Part shown: piece by piece, positions 1-8,257 of the stretch
How positions within the stretch are numbered: position 1 is the stretch's first letter
How the letters are laid out: every line of letters begins with the position of its first letter
Source: Litchfieldia alkalitelluris
GTDB lineage: Bacteria; Bacillota; Bacilli; Bacillales; Bacillaceae_L
Length of the DNA stretch: 64,000 nt
Assembly: GCF_002019645.1 (NCBI RefSeq)
Contig: NZ_KV917374.1
Span: 3,670,696 to 3,734,695 of the forward strand
Direction: 5' to 3'
Position numbers and translations under genes: made by a program
The notes under the pieces: generated by a model
Databases searched by the model: none
What the model was told of the DNA's origin: nothing
The model's input: only the letters and a program-made list of their open reading frames with translations

Positions 1-1185
1 TTCATGGATAATCTTATTACTGATTGTTAAACCTAGTCCCATACCTTTTTCTTTATGTGTAAAAAAAGGTTCTCCAAGTCTTTCTAAACGATCCTTTGGT
101 ATACCGTGTCCAGTATCAATAATTGATATATTAATTCTGTCAGAATTTTTTTCTGTTACTATTTTTATCGTGCCACCCTTTGGCATTGCTTCAATAGAAT
201 TTTTAATAATGTTTATAAATACTTGTATTAACTGATTGCTATCTCCATACAATTTTGGATTACCAGATTTATTTATAAAATCCAATTCTATGCCATACAA
301 TAATGCTTCATGGTTTGTTAATTTTAATACATGGTTAATAAAGCCATTCAATTGAAATTGTTTATACGTTTTGCTTTGTGGTTTAGATAAAACTAACATT
401 TCGCTAACAATTTGGTTGATTCGATCCAATTCTGATAAGACGATATTAAAATGTTCCTTTGGAGCTGATTGCTTTGACTCTTTCATTAATTGGATAAACC
501 CCTTGATGGATGTAAGCGGATTACGGATTTCATGGGCGATACCTGCTGCTAGCTCTCCGACCACCGACAGCTTCTCTTTCCTCAATAACATTGTCTCGGC
601 AGCTTTGAGTTGAGTAATATCCCTACCTATTGTCAACAATCCTTTGCGGTTATTATCTTCATCATATAAAGGCACTTTAATAACATCAAATGTTTTTATT
701 TCGCCACTAATTACCGGAAATGATTCTTCACACCTACTTAAAACGCCTTTCTCCCAAGCTTCCTTATCTGACTTTACACAATATAAAAAAGCATCTTTAA
801 AGAATGGTACCATTTCTGCTAAGTCTGTATCTGTCTTACCCACATAATCAATATTTTCTAGCGTATATAACTCTTTTCCAAAGTCATTAACCTTTAACCA
901 GCGGCCCTTTCCATCCTTAAAGCTTACGAAATCCGGCATTGAGTTAATAAGGATAGAGAGTTCGTTGTTATTTTCTTCCGCTTTTTTATGTGCATTATGT
1001 TTTTTTATAATGAAATGGATTAATATAGAAGTAACGACTGAAAATATAACCCCTTTAATAAACTGTAAATTATCATATAATTTATCTGTTATATCTACTT
1101 TATCAATTAATATATCTGTTGATGTAATCCATACTAAACTAATAATTAAATAAACAATTGCAGTATGTTTTGAAATAAACTTCAT
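1..1185 (-). CDS. PAS-domain sensor histidine kinase, C-terminus cut off by window edge
   Basis: I read this by translating the minus strand; 395 codons are present and the stop lies outside the window. The order is: two N-terminal hydrophobic segments (about residues 8-25 and 50-68), a PAS domain (about 85-190, ending GLLTIGRDIT), a HisKA domain with the H-box AAGIAHEIRNPLTSIKGF, and an HATPase domain with N-box (NIIKNSIEAMPKGG), G1 (DTGHGIP) and G2 (GMGLGLTIS) motifs. It should autophosphorylate on the H-box histidine. The architecture resembles the Bacillus sporulation kinases feeding Spo0F/Spo0A (KinC-like in having two membrane segments), but the signal and partner cannot be told from sequence. 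AGGAGG lies a few bases before the ATG at 1185. No response regulator is visible nearby. Confidence 0.93.
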   Translation of the reverse strand, partial: MKFISKHTAIVYLIISLVWITSTDILIDKVDITDKLYDNLQFIKGVIFSVVTSILIHFIIKKHNAHKKAEENNNELSILINSMPDFVSFKDGKGRWLKVNDFGKELYTLENIDYVGKTDTDLAEMVPFFKDAFLYCVKSDKEAWEKGVLSRCEESFPVISGEIKTFDVIKVPLYDEDNNRKGLLTIGRDITQLKAAETMLLRKEKLSVVGELAAGIAHEIRNPLTSIKGFIQLMKESKQSAPKEHFNIVLSELDRINQIVSEMLVLSKPQSKTYKQFQLNGFINHVLKLTNHEALLYGIELDFINKSGNPKLYGDSNQLIQVFINIIKNSIEAMPKGGTIKIVTEKNSDRINISIIDTGHGIPKDRLERLGEPFFTHKEKGMGLGLTISNKIIHE

Positions 1186-1375
1186 GCTTCCTCCTACTAG
1201 GGTATAAATAAATAAAAATAATCCACATATTATGATATAACCTTATATTACCTAAAAAGCAATTATATATAACAGAAATTCTAATTCCTAGTTTAGAAAT
1301 ACTCTAATCTACAGAATAACATTTTTTCATTAAAAATATTAGAAAAAAAGATGACGTTACATTATTTTTATCATG

Positions 1376-1404
1376 TTGACATAAAACTGACTTTGAGATA
1401 TAAT
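1376..1404 (+). promoter_or_regulatory. Perfect sigma-A promoter
   Basis: TTGACA (1376-1381), a 17-base spacer and TATAAT (1399-1404) match the vegetative consensus exactly. The predicted transcript starts near 1411 and runs into the structured region that ends at the terminator at 1674-1710. Confidence 0.85.
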
Positions 1405-1410
1405 TGCAAA

Positions 1411-1712
1411 TTGTACTTCCGTTTCGAAAAAACAATTTACATTTTCATATATATGTTTTATTAATTAAAATGAATTTGGCATTCCACTCGAAGTTTGAGA
1501 TGAGCTTATTCACACTGGATCGGCTTCGGAGCCGTGAGGACGAAAGAGAGGTAGGGCTTTCGTTGTTTAAGGATTTCAAGTAGCTACCAAGGAACATTAC
1601 CGCGGCCATTTGGTAATGATAATGTAGAAAAATAATTAAAAACGGAGAATACCGTGTCTCATATAAAGTATTTAAAAAGCGTACAGTTTTCATTTACTGT
1701 ACGCTTTTTTAT
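1411..1712 (+). ncRNA. Candidate structured RNA of about 300 nt
   Basis: This stretch lies between a consensus promoter and a strong terminator and has no convincing protein gene. Three local hairpins are visible: CGGCT/AGCCG (1521-1534), ACGAAAG/CTTTCGT (1540-1563) and CATTACC/GGTAATG (1595-1618). The loop of the second contains GGTAG (1550-1554), which can pair with CTACC (1584-1588) as a pseudoknot. It also contains a 37-codon ATG frame (1470-1583, no ribosome binding site; start MNLAFHSKFE). The RNA could be an independent small RNA, a leader mRNA for a tiny peptide, or an attenuated leader of the M42 peptidase gene 90 bases on. I do not recognise it as a named riboswitch. Confidence 0.5.
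1674..1710 (+). terminator. Rho-independent terminator
   Basis: AAAAAGCGTACAGT pairs with ACTGTACGCTTTTT around an 8-base loop and is followed by a T run on the plus strand. Confidence 0.85.
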
Positions 1713-1803
1713 TGAAATTAAATATAGTTGCTTATCCTTTGCCGTTCTATCTGAATTATGTAACAATAGGAGGGATTGAAAACTATAAACTACAAAATGG
1801 GTG

Positions 1804-2886
1804 ATGAAATTGTTTAAAGAAACTTTTTACGAGCAATTGAAGGTACTTTCTAGTATTCAAGGCCCCCCAGGTCAAGAAGCGCCTGTCGTAAAAACGTTGG
1901 TGGATTGGTTCAAGCCATATGCAGACCATGTTGAGGTCGATCATATCGGAAATGTCTATGCCTATTTAAATGGTAAAAAACCAGGGCCTACATTAATGGT
2001 ATCTGCTCATTCGGATGAAATAGGCTGTGTTATTCGTGATATAGATGACAAAGGTTTTCTTAGAATTGAAAGAACTGGTGGAGTTATAGAATCTCTATTA
2101 ATAGGCCGAAAAGTTAATGTTAATGGTCATTTCGGGGTAGTCGGAGTAAAAGCTGGGCATCTCCAAACACCTGAAGAAAGAAAGAGAATCCCTTCCATTT
2201 ACGAATTATATGTAGATGTCGGAGCATCATCTCGTAATGAGGTATACGAAATGGGCATTCAAATTGGGGATCCTATTACATATATTAGTGAACTTGAACA
2301 ATTTACAAATAAAGATTTAATTTGTGGTAAAGCTATCGACAACCGAAGCTGCTGTGTTTTATTATTGGAGTTGTTTAAATCCTTTAGTGAAAGAGAATTT
2401 TCTGGGACATTGGTTGGAGTCATTGCTGTACAAGAAGAAGTTGGGTTAAGAGGTGCCAAAATCGCTTCCTATAAAATAAATCCTGATTTCGCTCTAGTTC
2501 TTGATACGATTCCATGTGCAGATACCCCAGACAGCTTAGGTTCAGGCTACCCTATCGGAATTGGCAAAGGTCCGGTTATCCCAGCACTAGCTGGTGGATC
2601 AGTAAGAGGACATTTAATGTCACCTCAAATGAAGAAATTACTTATTGATTATTCAAATAAGCTTGCCATCCCTTACCAGGTAGCTGTCATGACTGGAGCA
2701 ACTACTGATGCAGCAGCAATACATCTTGAAAGAGAAGGCGTAAAAGCCGGAGCTATTACTTTTGCTAGAAGATACTCACACTCGCCAGTTGAGGTTGCAG
2801 ATTTGAACGACTTTGAAAAAGGTTTGATCCTATTACAAGGTATGATTTCAGATTTGGAAAACTGGGGAGAATTGAATTTCATTTAA
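1804..2886 (+). CDS. M42 family metalloaminopeptidase
   Basis: Cytosolic zinc/cobalt aminopeptidase of the M42 (TET/FrvX, Bacillus YsdC/YtoP) family, probably trimming short peptides. About 360 residues, the usual length. Metal-site signatures are in the family order: SAHSDEIG near residue 70, GKAIDNRS with the bridging Asp near 180, QEEVG with the catalytic Glu pair near 213, VLDT near 233, and the final histidine in RRYSHSP near 328. All look intact. The start is uncertain: a GTG at 1801 directly precedes this ATG and neither has a good ribosome binding site (an AGGAGG lies about 30 bases upstream). It is a single gene followed by AbrB-family and ArAE-family membrane genes on the same strand. 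Confidence 0.92.
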   Translation: MKLFKETFYEQLKVLSSIQGPPGQEAPVVKTLVDWFKPYADHVEVDHIGNVYAYLNGKKPGPTLMVSAHSDEIGCVIRDIDDKGFLRIERTGGVIESLLIGRKVNVNGHFGVVGVKAGHLQTPEERKRIPSIYELYVDVGASSRNEVYEMGIQIGDPITYISELEQFTNKDLICGKAIDNRSCCVLLLELFKSFSEREFSGTLVGVIAVQEEVGLRGAKIASYKINPDFALVLDTIPCADTPDSLGSGYPIGIGKGPVIPALAGGSVRGHLMSPQMKKLLIDYSNKLAIPYQVAVMTGATTDAAAIHLEREGVKAGAITFARRYSHSPVEVADLNDFEKGLILLQGMISDLENWGELNFI

Positions 2887-3016
2887 ATGCTCATACATTA
2901 GCTCTTTGACTGTTTTGTGACAGGTCTAGAGCTTTTTTATATTTTTTTATTTCGGATATAGAAATATTAAAGTACCCATGGTAAAATTTCCTTATCCTCT
3001 TGAAAGGTAAAATATA

Positions 3017-4075
3017 ATGAAAACATTCAAAGTAATCTTGTTTACCTATTTAATAGCTTGTACTGGTGCATTTATTTTTCACTTTGCCTCCCTTCCGATT
3101 CCATGGATTCTCGGTCCTCTATCTTTTGTTTTAATCACAAAAATGTTCACAAAACAAAAAACAATGATTCCAAAAGGACTTAATAATACTGGCTTAATGT
3201 TTATTGGGATCTATTTTGGTATGTCGTTTACAGAGTCAACTATTTCTACAGTTGCTCCTTATCTGATTCCTTTTATTATCTCAACCATTTTATTACTTGC
3301 AGTGAGTATTCTTATAAGCATTGTAATCACATCGTTTATAGATATTGATCCTATTACAAGTGTATTCGGGTCTATTCCTGGTGGTTTATCCGAGATGGTT
3401 GCTGCAAGTGAATCGTTGTCTGCCAACTCTGCATTAGTAACCATTCTTCAAACCGTCAGGCTATTAACAGTTGTATTCACCGTTCCTTTTCTTGCAGTTC
3501 ATATGTTTTCAATGGACGTGGTAAATCTAGGGGCCACTCCCCCTTCTATTACCGAAAATAAATATTTTGAATACCTTTGGTTTGTCCCCGCTATGCTTGT
3601 AGGCTGGATGTTCCGAAATATACTTCCTGCTGCCTACGTATTAGGACCACTTATCGTGATAGCTACTTTAAATATTTTTGGAGTTTCACTTCCTATGATT
3701 CCTTTATGGGTATTAGTGATAGCACAGATAACTGTGGGCATTAGCATGGGTAATAAAATTTCGCTAAGTGATTTAAAGCTTGGAGGAAAATATTGTGGGT
3801 ACTACTTTATTTTAACAATTTTATTAATTCTTACTTCGGTAGGATTTGGTTATTTATTTTCTCTTTTCACAACATTATCACTTTCAACTTCCATCTTAAG
3901 TCTTGCCCCAGGTGGCATGGTTGAAATGGTTTTAACAGCTAAAGCAATTGGCGCTGACTCAGCAGTCGTAAGTGCTCTACAGCTTATTAGGTTATTATTT
4001 ATTATTTTAATTGTACCTAGCTTTTTAAAATTCGTGTTTACTAAAAGAATTAAAAATAAAGAGCTTTCGGCCTAG
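3017..4075 (+). CDS. AbrB-family integral membrane protein
   Basis: Polytopic membrane protein of PF05145, often misnamed ammonia monooxygenase or AbrB regulator; it is unrelated to the DNA-binding AbrB. The 352 residues contain two homologous halves of about five hydrophobic segments, each carrying the family PGG motif (PGGLSEM near residue 121, PGGMVEM near 298) and the (S/A)xLQ(T/L)(V/I)R motif after it. This suggests a tandem-duplicated transporter; the substrate is unknown. GAAAGG precedes the ATG. The next gene begins about 70 bases downstream and encodes an exporter-like membrane protein, so the two may be co-transcribed. Confidence 0.85.
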   Translation: MKTFKVILFTYLIACTGAFIFHFASLPIPWILGPLSFVLITKMFTKQKTMIPKGLNNTGLMFIGIYFGMSFTESTISTVAPYLIPFIISTILLLAVSILISIVITSFIDIDPITSVFGSIPGGLSEMVAASESLSANSALVTILQTVRLLTVVFTVPFLAVHMFSMDVVNLGATPPSITENKYFEYLWFVPAMLVGWMFRNILPAAYVLGPLIVIATLNIFGVSLPMIPLWVLVIAQITVGISMGNKISLSDLKLGGKYCGYYFILTILLILTSVGFGYLFSLFTTLSLSTSILSLAPGGMVEMVLTAKAIGADSAVVSALQLIRLLFIILIVPSFLKFVFTKRIKNKELSA

Positions 4076-4146
4076 GAGAATAAACATCTTCCAGTTTTGA
4101 CAATAATAGTAATAATGATTTAATAAACGAATTGAGGATTAAAGAA

Positions 4147-5232
4147 ATGAAGTATCTTACAAGAATCTTTGGTAGTAGGATCCTAAAGACTGGTTTAGCG
4201 GTTTTTCTAACTGCTCTTTTATGTAAATTACTAGACCTCCCTGCTATATTCGCAGTCGTTACTGCTATTGTTACAATTGAACCAACCGCAGCTGATTCTA
4301 TAAAAAAAGGAATCGTACGTCTACCAGCTTCAGCAATTGGGGCAGCATTCTCTATGACTTACGCTGCTCTTTTAGGAGATGTTCCTCTTGCCTATACACT
4401 AGCAACAATATGTACAATCTTTACTTGTCACAAATTAAAGCTTGAAGCTGGAATTTTAGTTGCGACCCTGACTGCCGTAACAATGATTCCATTTACACCG
4501 GATCATTTTTTAACCGCATTCTTCACTAGACTAGGAACCACAACAATAGGTCTATTGGTATCTACATTGGTTAATTTATTTATATTACCACCGGATTACT
4601 CAAAGAAAATCACAAAAAATATAAGAAATGCATATCATGATTGTTCTCGTTTACTAGAAAGACAGTCTAGAGATATCGTTAAAGGGACACTAAATAATGG
4701 AAATGTTCTACCAGAACTTTTGAAGATTGAACATAGCTTATTAGAAACAAAAAAACTTTGTGAATATAAATACGCGGAATGGAAATTCCATCGACATACT
4801 GAAAAACAAGAACGCTTATATCATTTTGAATGCAAACATATCGAAATACTTCAACAGGTTATATATCACTTTAGAAATCTTAGCATTTCCCATACCAGCG
4901 GAAATGGTTGGAAAGACACAGAGGAGATAAAAGTTTTATCTTATTTACACTCCTTGTCTACTATATTAAGGACACCATATCCTGTAATTCCTACAAGCCA
5001 TCAGATATTAACTGGAGAACTTGAAAAGATATTTTTCAAAGCAAAAGAAACTTCATATCAAAGTTATATAATCGATAAGGAAAAGAACCTTTTTTCATCA
5101 AGTTTAAAACTTTTATATGAGATTTTATCTATTAATGAGTTATTAATTGAACTAACTAAAATATCTATGATTGACAAACCATCTGATACTGAAGAAGCTA
5201 ACCAGATTTTAAAATCAGTTAATAATGAATAA
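4147..5232 (+). CDS. Aromatic acid exporter (ArAE) family membrane protein
   Basis: Member of the FUSC/ArAE superfamily (DUF939-like, Bacillus YqjA/YgaE type). About 140 N-terminal residues form several membrane segments with the family feature AxVTAIVTIEPT near residue 40; the remaining 220 are a hydrophilic helical cytosolic region. 361 residues, typical. I chose ATG 4147 because GAGG (4134-4137) sits nine bases before it; an upstream TTG at 4132 would overlap that site. The substrate is not known; efflux of aromatic or other organic acids is family inference only. Confidence 0.82.
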   Translation: MKYLTRIFGSRILKTGLAVFLTALLCKLLDLPAIFAVVTAIVTIEPTAADSIKKGIVRLPASAIGAAFSMTYAALLGDVPLAYTLATICTIFTCHKLKLEAGILVATLTAVTMIPFTPDHFLTAFFTRLGTTTIGLLVSTLVNLFILPPDYSKKITKNIRNAYHDCSRLLERQSRDIVKGTLNNGNVLPELLKIEHSLLETKKLCEYKYAEWKFHRHTEKQERLYHFECKHIEILQQVIYHFRNLSISHTSGNGWKDTEEIKVLSYLHSLSTILRTPYPVIPTSHQILTGELEKIFFKAKETSYQSYIIDKEKNLFSSSLKLLYEILSINELLIELTKISMIDKPSDTEEANQILKSVNNE

Positions 5233-5234
5233 AT

Positions 5235-5261
5235 AAAAAAACCCTCTATCTTAATAGAGAG
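5235..5261 (-). terminator. Rho-independent terminator of the large RNA
   Basis: On the minus strand CTCTCTAT pairs with ATAGAGGG (8 bp, one GU) around loop TAAG, followed by seven T. On the plus strand no T run follows, so it serves the minus-strand transcript rather than the exporter gene. Confidence 0.85.
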
Positions 5262-5881
5262 TAAAATAATAGGAGAGTTAATTTTTGAAATTAACATCTT
5301 AGGTGACCCAACCATTCACCAGCCGTTAATATAGTCACTTCTCAGTTAAATTAACCAACTCAATTTAATAGTAACTGATTACAACAACTATAATGCTGAT
5401 GCGTGTCAGTTCCGCAAGATTATTATGGAGACCCATAATTCAGATTAATTTGGAACCATTGTGGAAATTGTTCGACTCTACCCTTACCATACAATACATC
5501 ACACTAAAAGCATTAGCCATGCGTCTATCGATTTAAATTTCAAATTAAGAATTACATATCGTAATAAGCTTAATCTTTGGGTCCTGAAAATTCCCTGAAG
5601 AAATTATACTCAAATTTATCCTTTTTGAAGAGGTACTTACTTACAATTTGTGAGAATTGTCATAACCATAAATCTTCAAGGACAACTATTAAAGTAATTC
5701 CTTAAGTTCCTTTTAAACCGAGTGAAATAAAATCGAATGAACAAAACAAAGATTTGAAAGCGTTTACTGTATTGTGTAAATAAAACGTTATTCAATTGTA
5801 TCGTTCACACTTACGCGGAACGAACACCAATATGGTTGAGCCAACTAAGATGTTAAGTGTTAAATCTTGTCTCTTTCTTAC
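5235..5881 (-). ncRNA. Candidate large structured noncoding RNA (about 645 nt)
   Basis: No credible frame exists on either strand between 5316 and 5990. TTAACATCTTAG at 5291-5302 is the exact reverse complement of CTAAGATGTTAA at 5845-5856; just inside, CAACCAT (5309-5315) pairs with ATGGTTG (5832-5838). These make a 12+7 bp long-range stem with a symmetrical 6-base internal loop, closing about 520 nt. Internal hairpins include AACTGA/TCAGTT (5373-5411), ACAATT/AATTGT (5643-5660) and TCGTTC/GAACGA (5801-5823). On the minus strand an extended -10 (TGATATAAT, -10 at 5893-5888) lies just before the stem, and a strong terminator (5261-5235) just after it. The layout recalls large ornate RNAs (OLE, ROOL, GOLLD) but I cannot assign it. 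Alternative: a decayed element with 25-bp inverted ends. Confidence 0.5.
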
Positions 5882-5887
5882 AACCTT

Positions 5888-5896
5888 ATTATATCA
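5888..5896 (-). promoter_or_regulatory. Extended -10 promoter for the large RNA
   Basis: Minus-strand TGATATAAT gives a consensus -10 with the TGn extension; the -35 region (GTTGTT about 16 bases upstream) is weak. The predicted start is near 5881, about 25 bases before the closing stem. Confidence 0.55.
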
Positions 5897-5955
5897 CTAA
5901 TTAAAGAAAAACAACGCTTCTTATGTGACATATTTGTGAATTTATTCACATTTAA

Positions 5956-5986
5956 AAAGGAAAGCTGGATAACCAACAGCTTTCCT
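5956..5986 (-). terminator. Rho-independent terminator
   Basis: Minus-strand AGGAAAGCTG pairs with CAGCTTTCCT and is followed by TTTTAAA, directly after the stop of the VWA-like gene. Confidence 0.8.
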
Positions 5987-5995
5987 AAATAATCA

Positions 5996-6406
5996 CTATG
6001 CCACTAAAATAGCTTTTCCGAAAGGTACTCTTGGTAAGTAATCATCTGGAACTAACCAAAATACTTCATTAGTTACTTGTAATTCTTCATAAAAATAGCC
6101 TGTTACATCTGTAATATAAAATAAACTATCAATCTTTTCTTGTTCTGCCCATTCTAAAACTTCGGTATATGAGGATTTTCCATGAGTAAAATACTTAATC
6201 GGTGGAGCTTCTTTTATTGGCGAAACGTTCCTAATCTTAAAATCAGCTTGAATCAGTGTTGCATCTGGTTTCATCTCTCCAAAAAATGTCACAATATTAT
6301 TGATTAAAATGCTTCTTACCTGGTTACTTGATGTATCTATTGCTAATGCAATCTTCTTATTTTGACGATCCTTCAACATTGAAAGCAAAGAGCGTTGCCA
6401 TCTCAT
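5996..6406 (-). CDS. Stand-alone VWA-like domain protein (DUF2201 C-terminal type)
   Basis: 136 residues matching only the C-terminal VWA-like half of the DUF2201/VWA_2 putative metallopeptidase family: ALAIDTSSN near residue 22, then an alternating beta/alpha pattern, ending in the family-typical PFGKAILVA. Full-length relatives are about 400 residues with an N-terminal peptidase-like half, which is absent here. The ion-binding DxSxS motif is degenerate (DTSSN). AGGAGG before ATG 6406 and a terminator just after the stop argue for a genuine small gene rather than a fragment, although a truncated remnant with a fortuitous start remains possible. Function unknown; a protein-protein interaction module is inferred. 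Confidence 0.7.
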   Translation of the reverse strand: MRWQRSLLSMLKDRQNKKIALAIDTSSNQVRSILINNIVTFFGEMKPDATLIQADFKIRNVSPIKEAPPIKYFTHGKSSYTEVLEWAEQEKIDSLFYITDVTGYFYEELQVTNEVFWLVPDDYLPRVPFGKAILVA

Positions 6407-6592
6407 GTTATCATCCTCCTCAATAAGATTTAATGGGCAAACTTATTTTGCTCGTCTAAAACTTAAAATATAAATCAAAATAGTGGAAAAAAATCTCACA
6501 GTTTCCAGCATGTTGTCCAATTTATTCATATTAACCTGAGCCAAAGTGTGAAGACTAATTTAAAGCGGATGTTTTTGAGAGGAGCATATAAG

Positions 6593-6871
6593 ATGCGTGT
6601 ACAAAAAAAACAACTCATCGAACTAGTGAAGAAAAACAATAACGTAGGAATTATTGAAATAAACCAAATACCTTATGAAGTTAGACTTTTAGATGATAGT
6701 AATTTTCAATTTACTGGTGTATTTTGGGATTGGGAGGAGACACAAATCCCTTCTTCTCATCATGACTACCTGATAGAAACTGATGAACTTGTCTTAAAAC
6801 ATACTGAAAATCCACCATCGATTGAACACATGAATGAGTTTGATTACTACAGAAACATAAAAGAAATTTAA
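6593..6871 (+). CDS. Small hypothetical protein
   Basis: 92 residues, acidic C-terminal half, no membrane segment, no family recognised. Start chosen at ATG 6593 because AGAGGAG lies seven bases upstream; a longer frame from 6548 has no such site. A strong hairpin with a T-rich tail follows at 6920-6988, consistent with a single-gene transcript. Confidence 0.65.
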   Translation: MRVQKKQLIELVKKNNNVGIIEINQIPYEVRLLDDSNFQFTGVFWDWEETQIPSSHHDYLIETDELVLKHTENPPSIEHMNEFDYYRNIKEI

Positions 6872-6919
6872 AATTAAGGTAAATAATTAATTTAAAAAGT
6901 GCATATACTATTCTTAAGG

Positions 6920-6988
6920 CCGCCCACCACTCCAAAGACGCTTCGTTGCGGGACTAACCAGTACGGACCGTGGGCGGTCTTATTTTTG
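6920..6988 (+). terminator. Long-loop hairpin, probable terminator
   Basis: CCGCCCAC (6920-6927) pairs with GTGGGCGG (6970-6977) around 42 bases that contain a further small stem (CGC/GCG), followed by TCTTATTTTTG. The loop is unusually long and GC-rich for a terminator in this genome. Confidence 0.55.
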
Positions 6989-7000
6989 TCCCCAAAAAAT

Positions 7001-7030
7001 AAAAAAAGTCCTATTAAAAGGACTTTTTTT
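7001..7030 (-). terminator. Rho-independent terminator (bidirectional)
   Basis: AAAAAAAGTCCT pairs with AGGACTTTTTTT around a 6-base loop; it overlaps the stop codon of the minus-strand gene ending at 7029 and has T runs on both strands. Confidence 0.8.
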
Positions 7031-7277
7031 ATTCGTCTACCTTCATTTTAGTGTAATGTGTCTTTTCAACCTCTATAGTATGGTTTACTGAAGTTGACCA
7101 ATTTAAAAAGTCTTTACCATTTATGACAGATTCTCCATCTTTTTCAAATGAGGAAATCTTTCCATCCGCAATTAGATAACTAATTGTGTCTTTCCCTAGT
7201 CCTGTCAAACCCATTAGGACATCGATCGGATAGTCTGTGTAATTGTCAATTTCCTTTATATGCATTTTATATTTCAT
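7029..7277 (-). CDS. Small protein with excisionase-like helix-turn-helix pattern
   Basis: 82 residues. The middle (residues about 20-58: LMGLTGLGKDTISYLIADGKI, then INGKDFLNWS) resembles the MerR/excisionase-type winged helix in which a helix-turn-helix is followed by a short beta wing and an alignment motif. GGGAGG precedes two adjacent ATGs (7280 and 7277); I use the second for spacing. No integrase or phage gene is nearby, so a role in excision is not supported. DNA binding is inference from the pattern only. Confidence 0.6.
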   Translation of the reverse strand: MKYKMHIKEIDNYTDYPIDVLMGLTGLGKDTISYLIADGKISSFEKDGESVINGKDFLNWSTSVNHTIEVEKTHYTKMKVDE

Positions 7278-7337
7278 CATGACCCTCCCTTTTTTGTTAG
7301 TTTCACCCTACATTAATCATAACAATACTTTAAAGGG

Positions 7338-7718
7338 CTACCGTAAAATAAATGTTTGGCAATTTGTATCCTGACACTCATTACTGTCTGGGCCATTTAC
7401 CGCTATTGCCTCTGCTACACAGATTGATCCTTCACCCCAGTATTTACAACTGGAGACACTGCACATCACTGTAGGACTCACCTTATATTCAGGATTGATA
7501 ATACCAGCTATTGTACCCAAAGCATTGATGTTGTCAGCTGATCCTAAATAACTGAATACATTTTTTGCGTCATGAAAGGTTTTACACATCGTTTGGTCCA
7601 CAACTTCAGACATTTTTGTTTCATTCTCATGAAGAATGTCAATGTTTCCCGCTCCACACCTATCACCGTATAGATAGTGAGTACAGGTATTGACATTACA
7701 TTTTACAGTTGGATTCAT
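7338..7718 (-). CDS. Protein with two DUF1540 domains
   Basis: 126 residues with two cysteine-rich DUF1540 modules: the first begins CNVNTC near residue 7 and ends with a CKTF-type motif, the second begins CSVSSCKYW near residue 86 and ends CQTF. Spacing and cysteine pattern suggest small metal-binding knuckles, common in Clostridia and Bacilli and often spore-associated; the biochemical role is unknown. GAGGTG lies before ATG 7718. The linker of about 40 residues between the modules is unrecognised. Confidence 0.85.
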   Translation of the reverse strand: MNPTVKCNVNTCTHYLYGDRCGAGNIDILHENETKMSEVVDQTMCKTFHDAKNVFSYLGSADNINALGTIAGIINPEYKVSPTVMCSVSSCKYWGEGSICVAEAIAVNGPDSNECQDTNCQTFILR

Positions 7719-8149
7719 TTTATCACCTCAAGAATAGAATACCCAAAACGGATTTACAAATGTGCTAAATCATCAGAGGTACATGTACTACAACTTAATT
7801 TATCTTTTACATACAATAAAGTATGGTTACCACCTTTTAGTTTGAACATCAATACTGCTAGGTGTTACACCTATCTCCTACATCTGTCTTTTGAGGAAAG
7901 TATTATATAATACTTTCCTCATATTTTTTCTCTACAACATAAAAATCCATATTTATTTTATCTAAAGCCAAAGAGATGTATAATAGTAAATACTATACTT
8001 ATAGTGAATAAACATTAGTGACCTATATTACAGCTAAACGGCCAAAACTAATATAATATTGTGTTAATATATACTTATTTTTTAATCTGTTAAGTCTCTC
8101 ACGATTGAAAATAAAAATGGGTGTGATCTAACCGCACAGATAAAGGAAT
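7719..8149. other. Intergenic region without recognised gene
   Basis: AT-rich. The only clear structure is a perfect 28-base palindrome at 7893-7920 (GAGGAAAGTATTAT and its complement) followed by ATATTTTTT on the plus strand, which would terminate a plus-strand transcript. No credible reading frame precedes it. Confidence 0.6.
7893..7929 (+). terminator. Perfect 28-nt palindrome with T run
   Basis: GAGGAAAGTATTAT is immediately followed by its exact reverse complement and then ATATTTTTT. It looks like a terminator but has no plus-strand gene in front of it. Confidence 0.5.
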
Positions 8150-8205
8150 ATGCGGAGAGCCACTTGACTCCATTACCTAGGTTATTTTCAGGGTAGACAG
8201 GCATC
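8150..8205 (+). repeat. R1 palindromic repeat, internally deleted remnant
   Basis: It holds the outer edge (GCGGAGAGCCACTTGACTCC) joined directly to the distal edge (ACCTAGGTTATTTTCAGGGTAGAC), so the central hairpin is missing. It lies beside full copies A and B. Confidence 0.6.
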
Positions 8206-8257
8206 CATGATAAATATGTATTTCGCACCATGGAGAATGAAAATAGGTACTTACTAA

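Noticed and set aside
1445-1693. 82-codon minus-strand frame antisense to the structured RNA
   Set aside because: It overlaps the terminator and all hairpins, has no ribosome binding site, and its composition is not protein-like.
1411-1712. T-box or M-box riboswitch
   Set aside because: ACCGCG occurs at 1599-1604 but the T-box core TGGNACCGCG and a specifier stem are missing, and the M-box consensus is absent.
5064-5315. 83-codon minus-strand frame
   Set aside because: It lies opposite the end of the ArAE gene and runs over the RNA terminator; it is a shadow frame.
7677-7910. 77-codon plus-strand frame in front of the 28-nt palindrome
   Set aside because: It overlaps the start of the DUF1540 gene, ends inside the hairpin and lacks a ribosome binding site.
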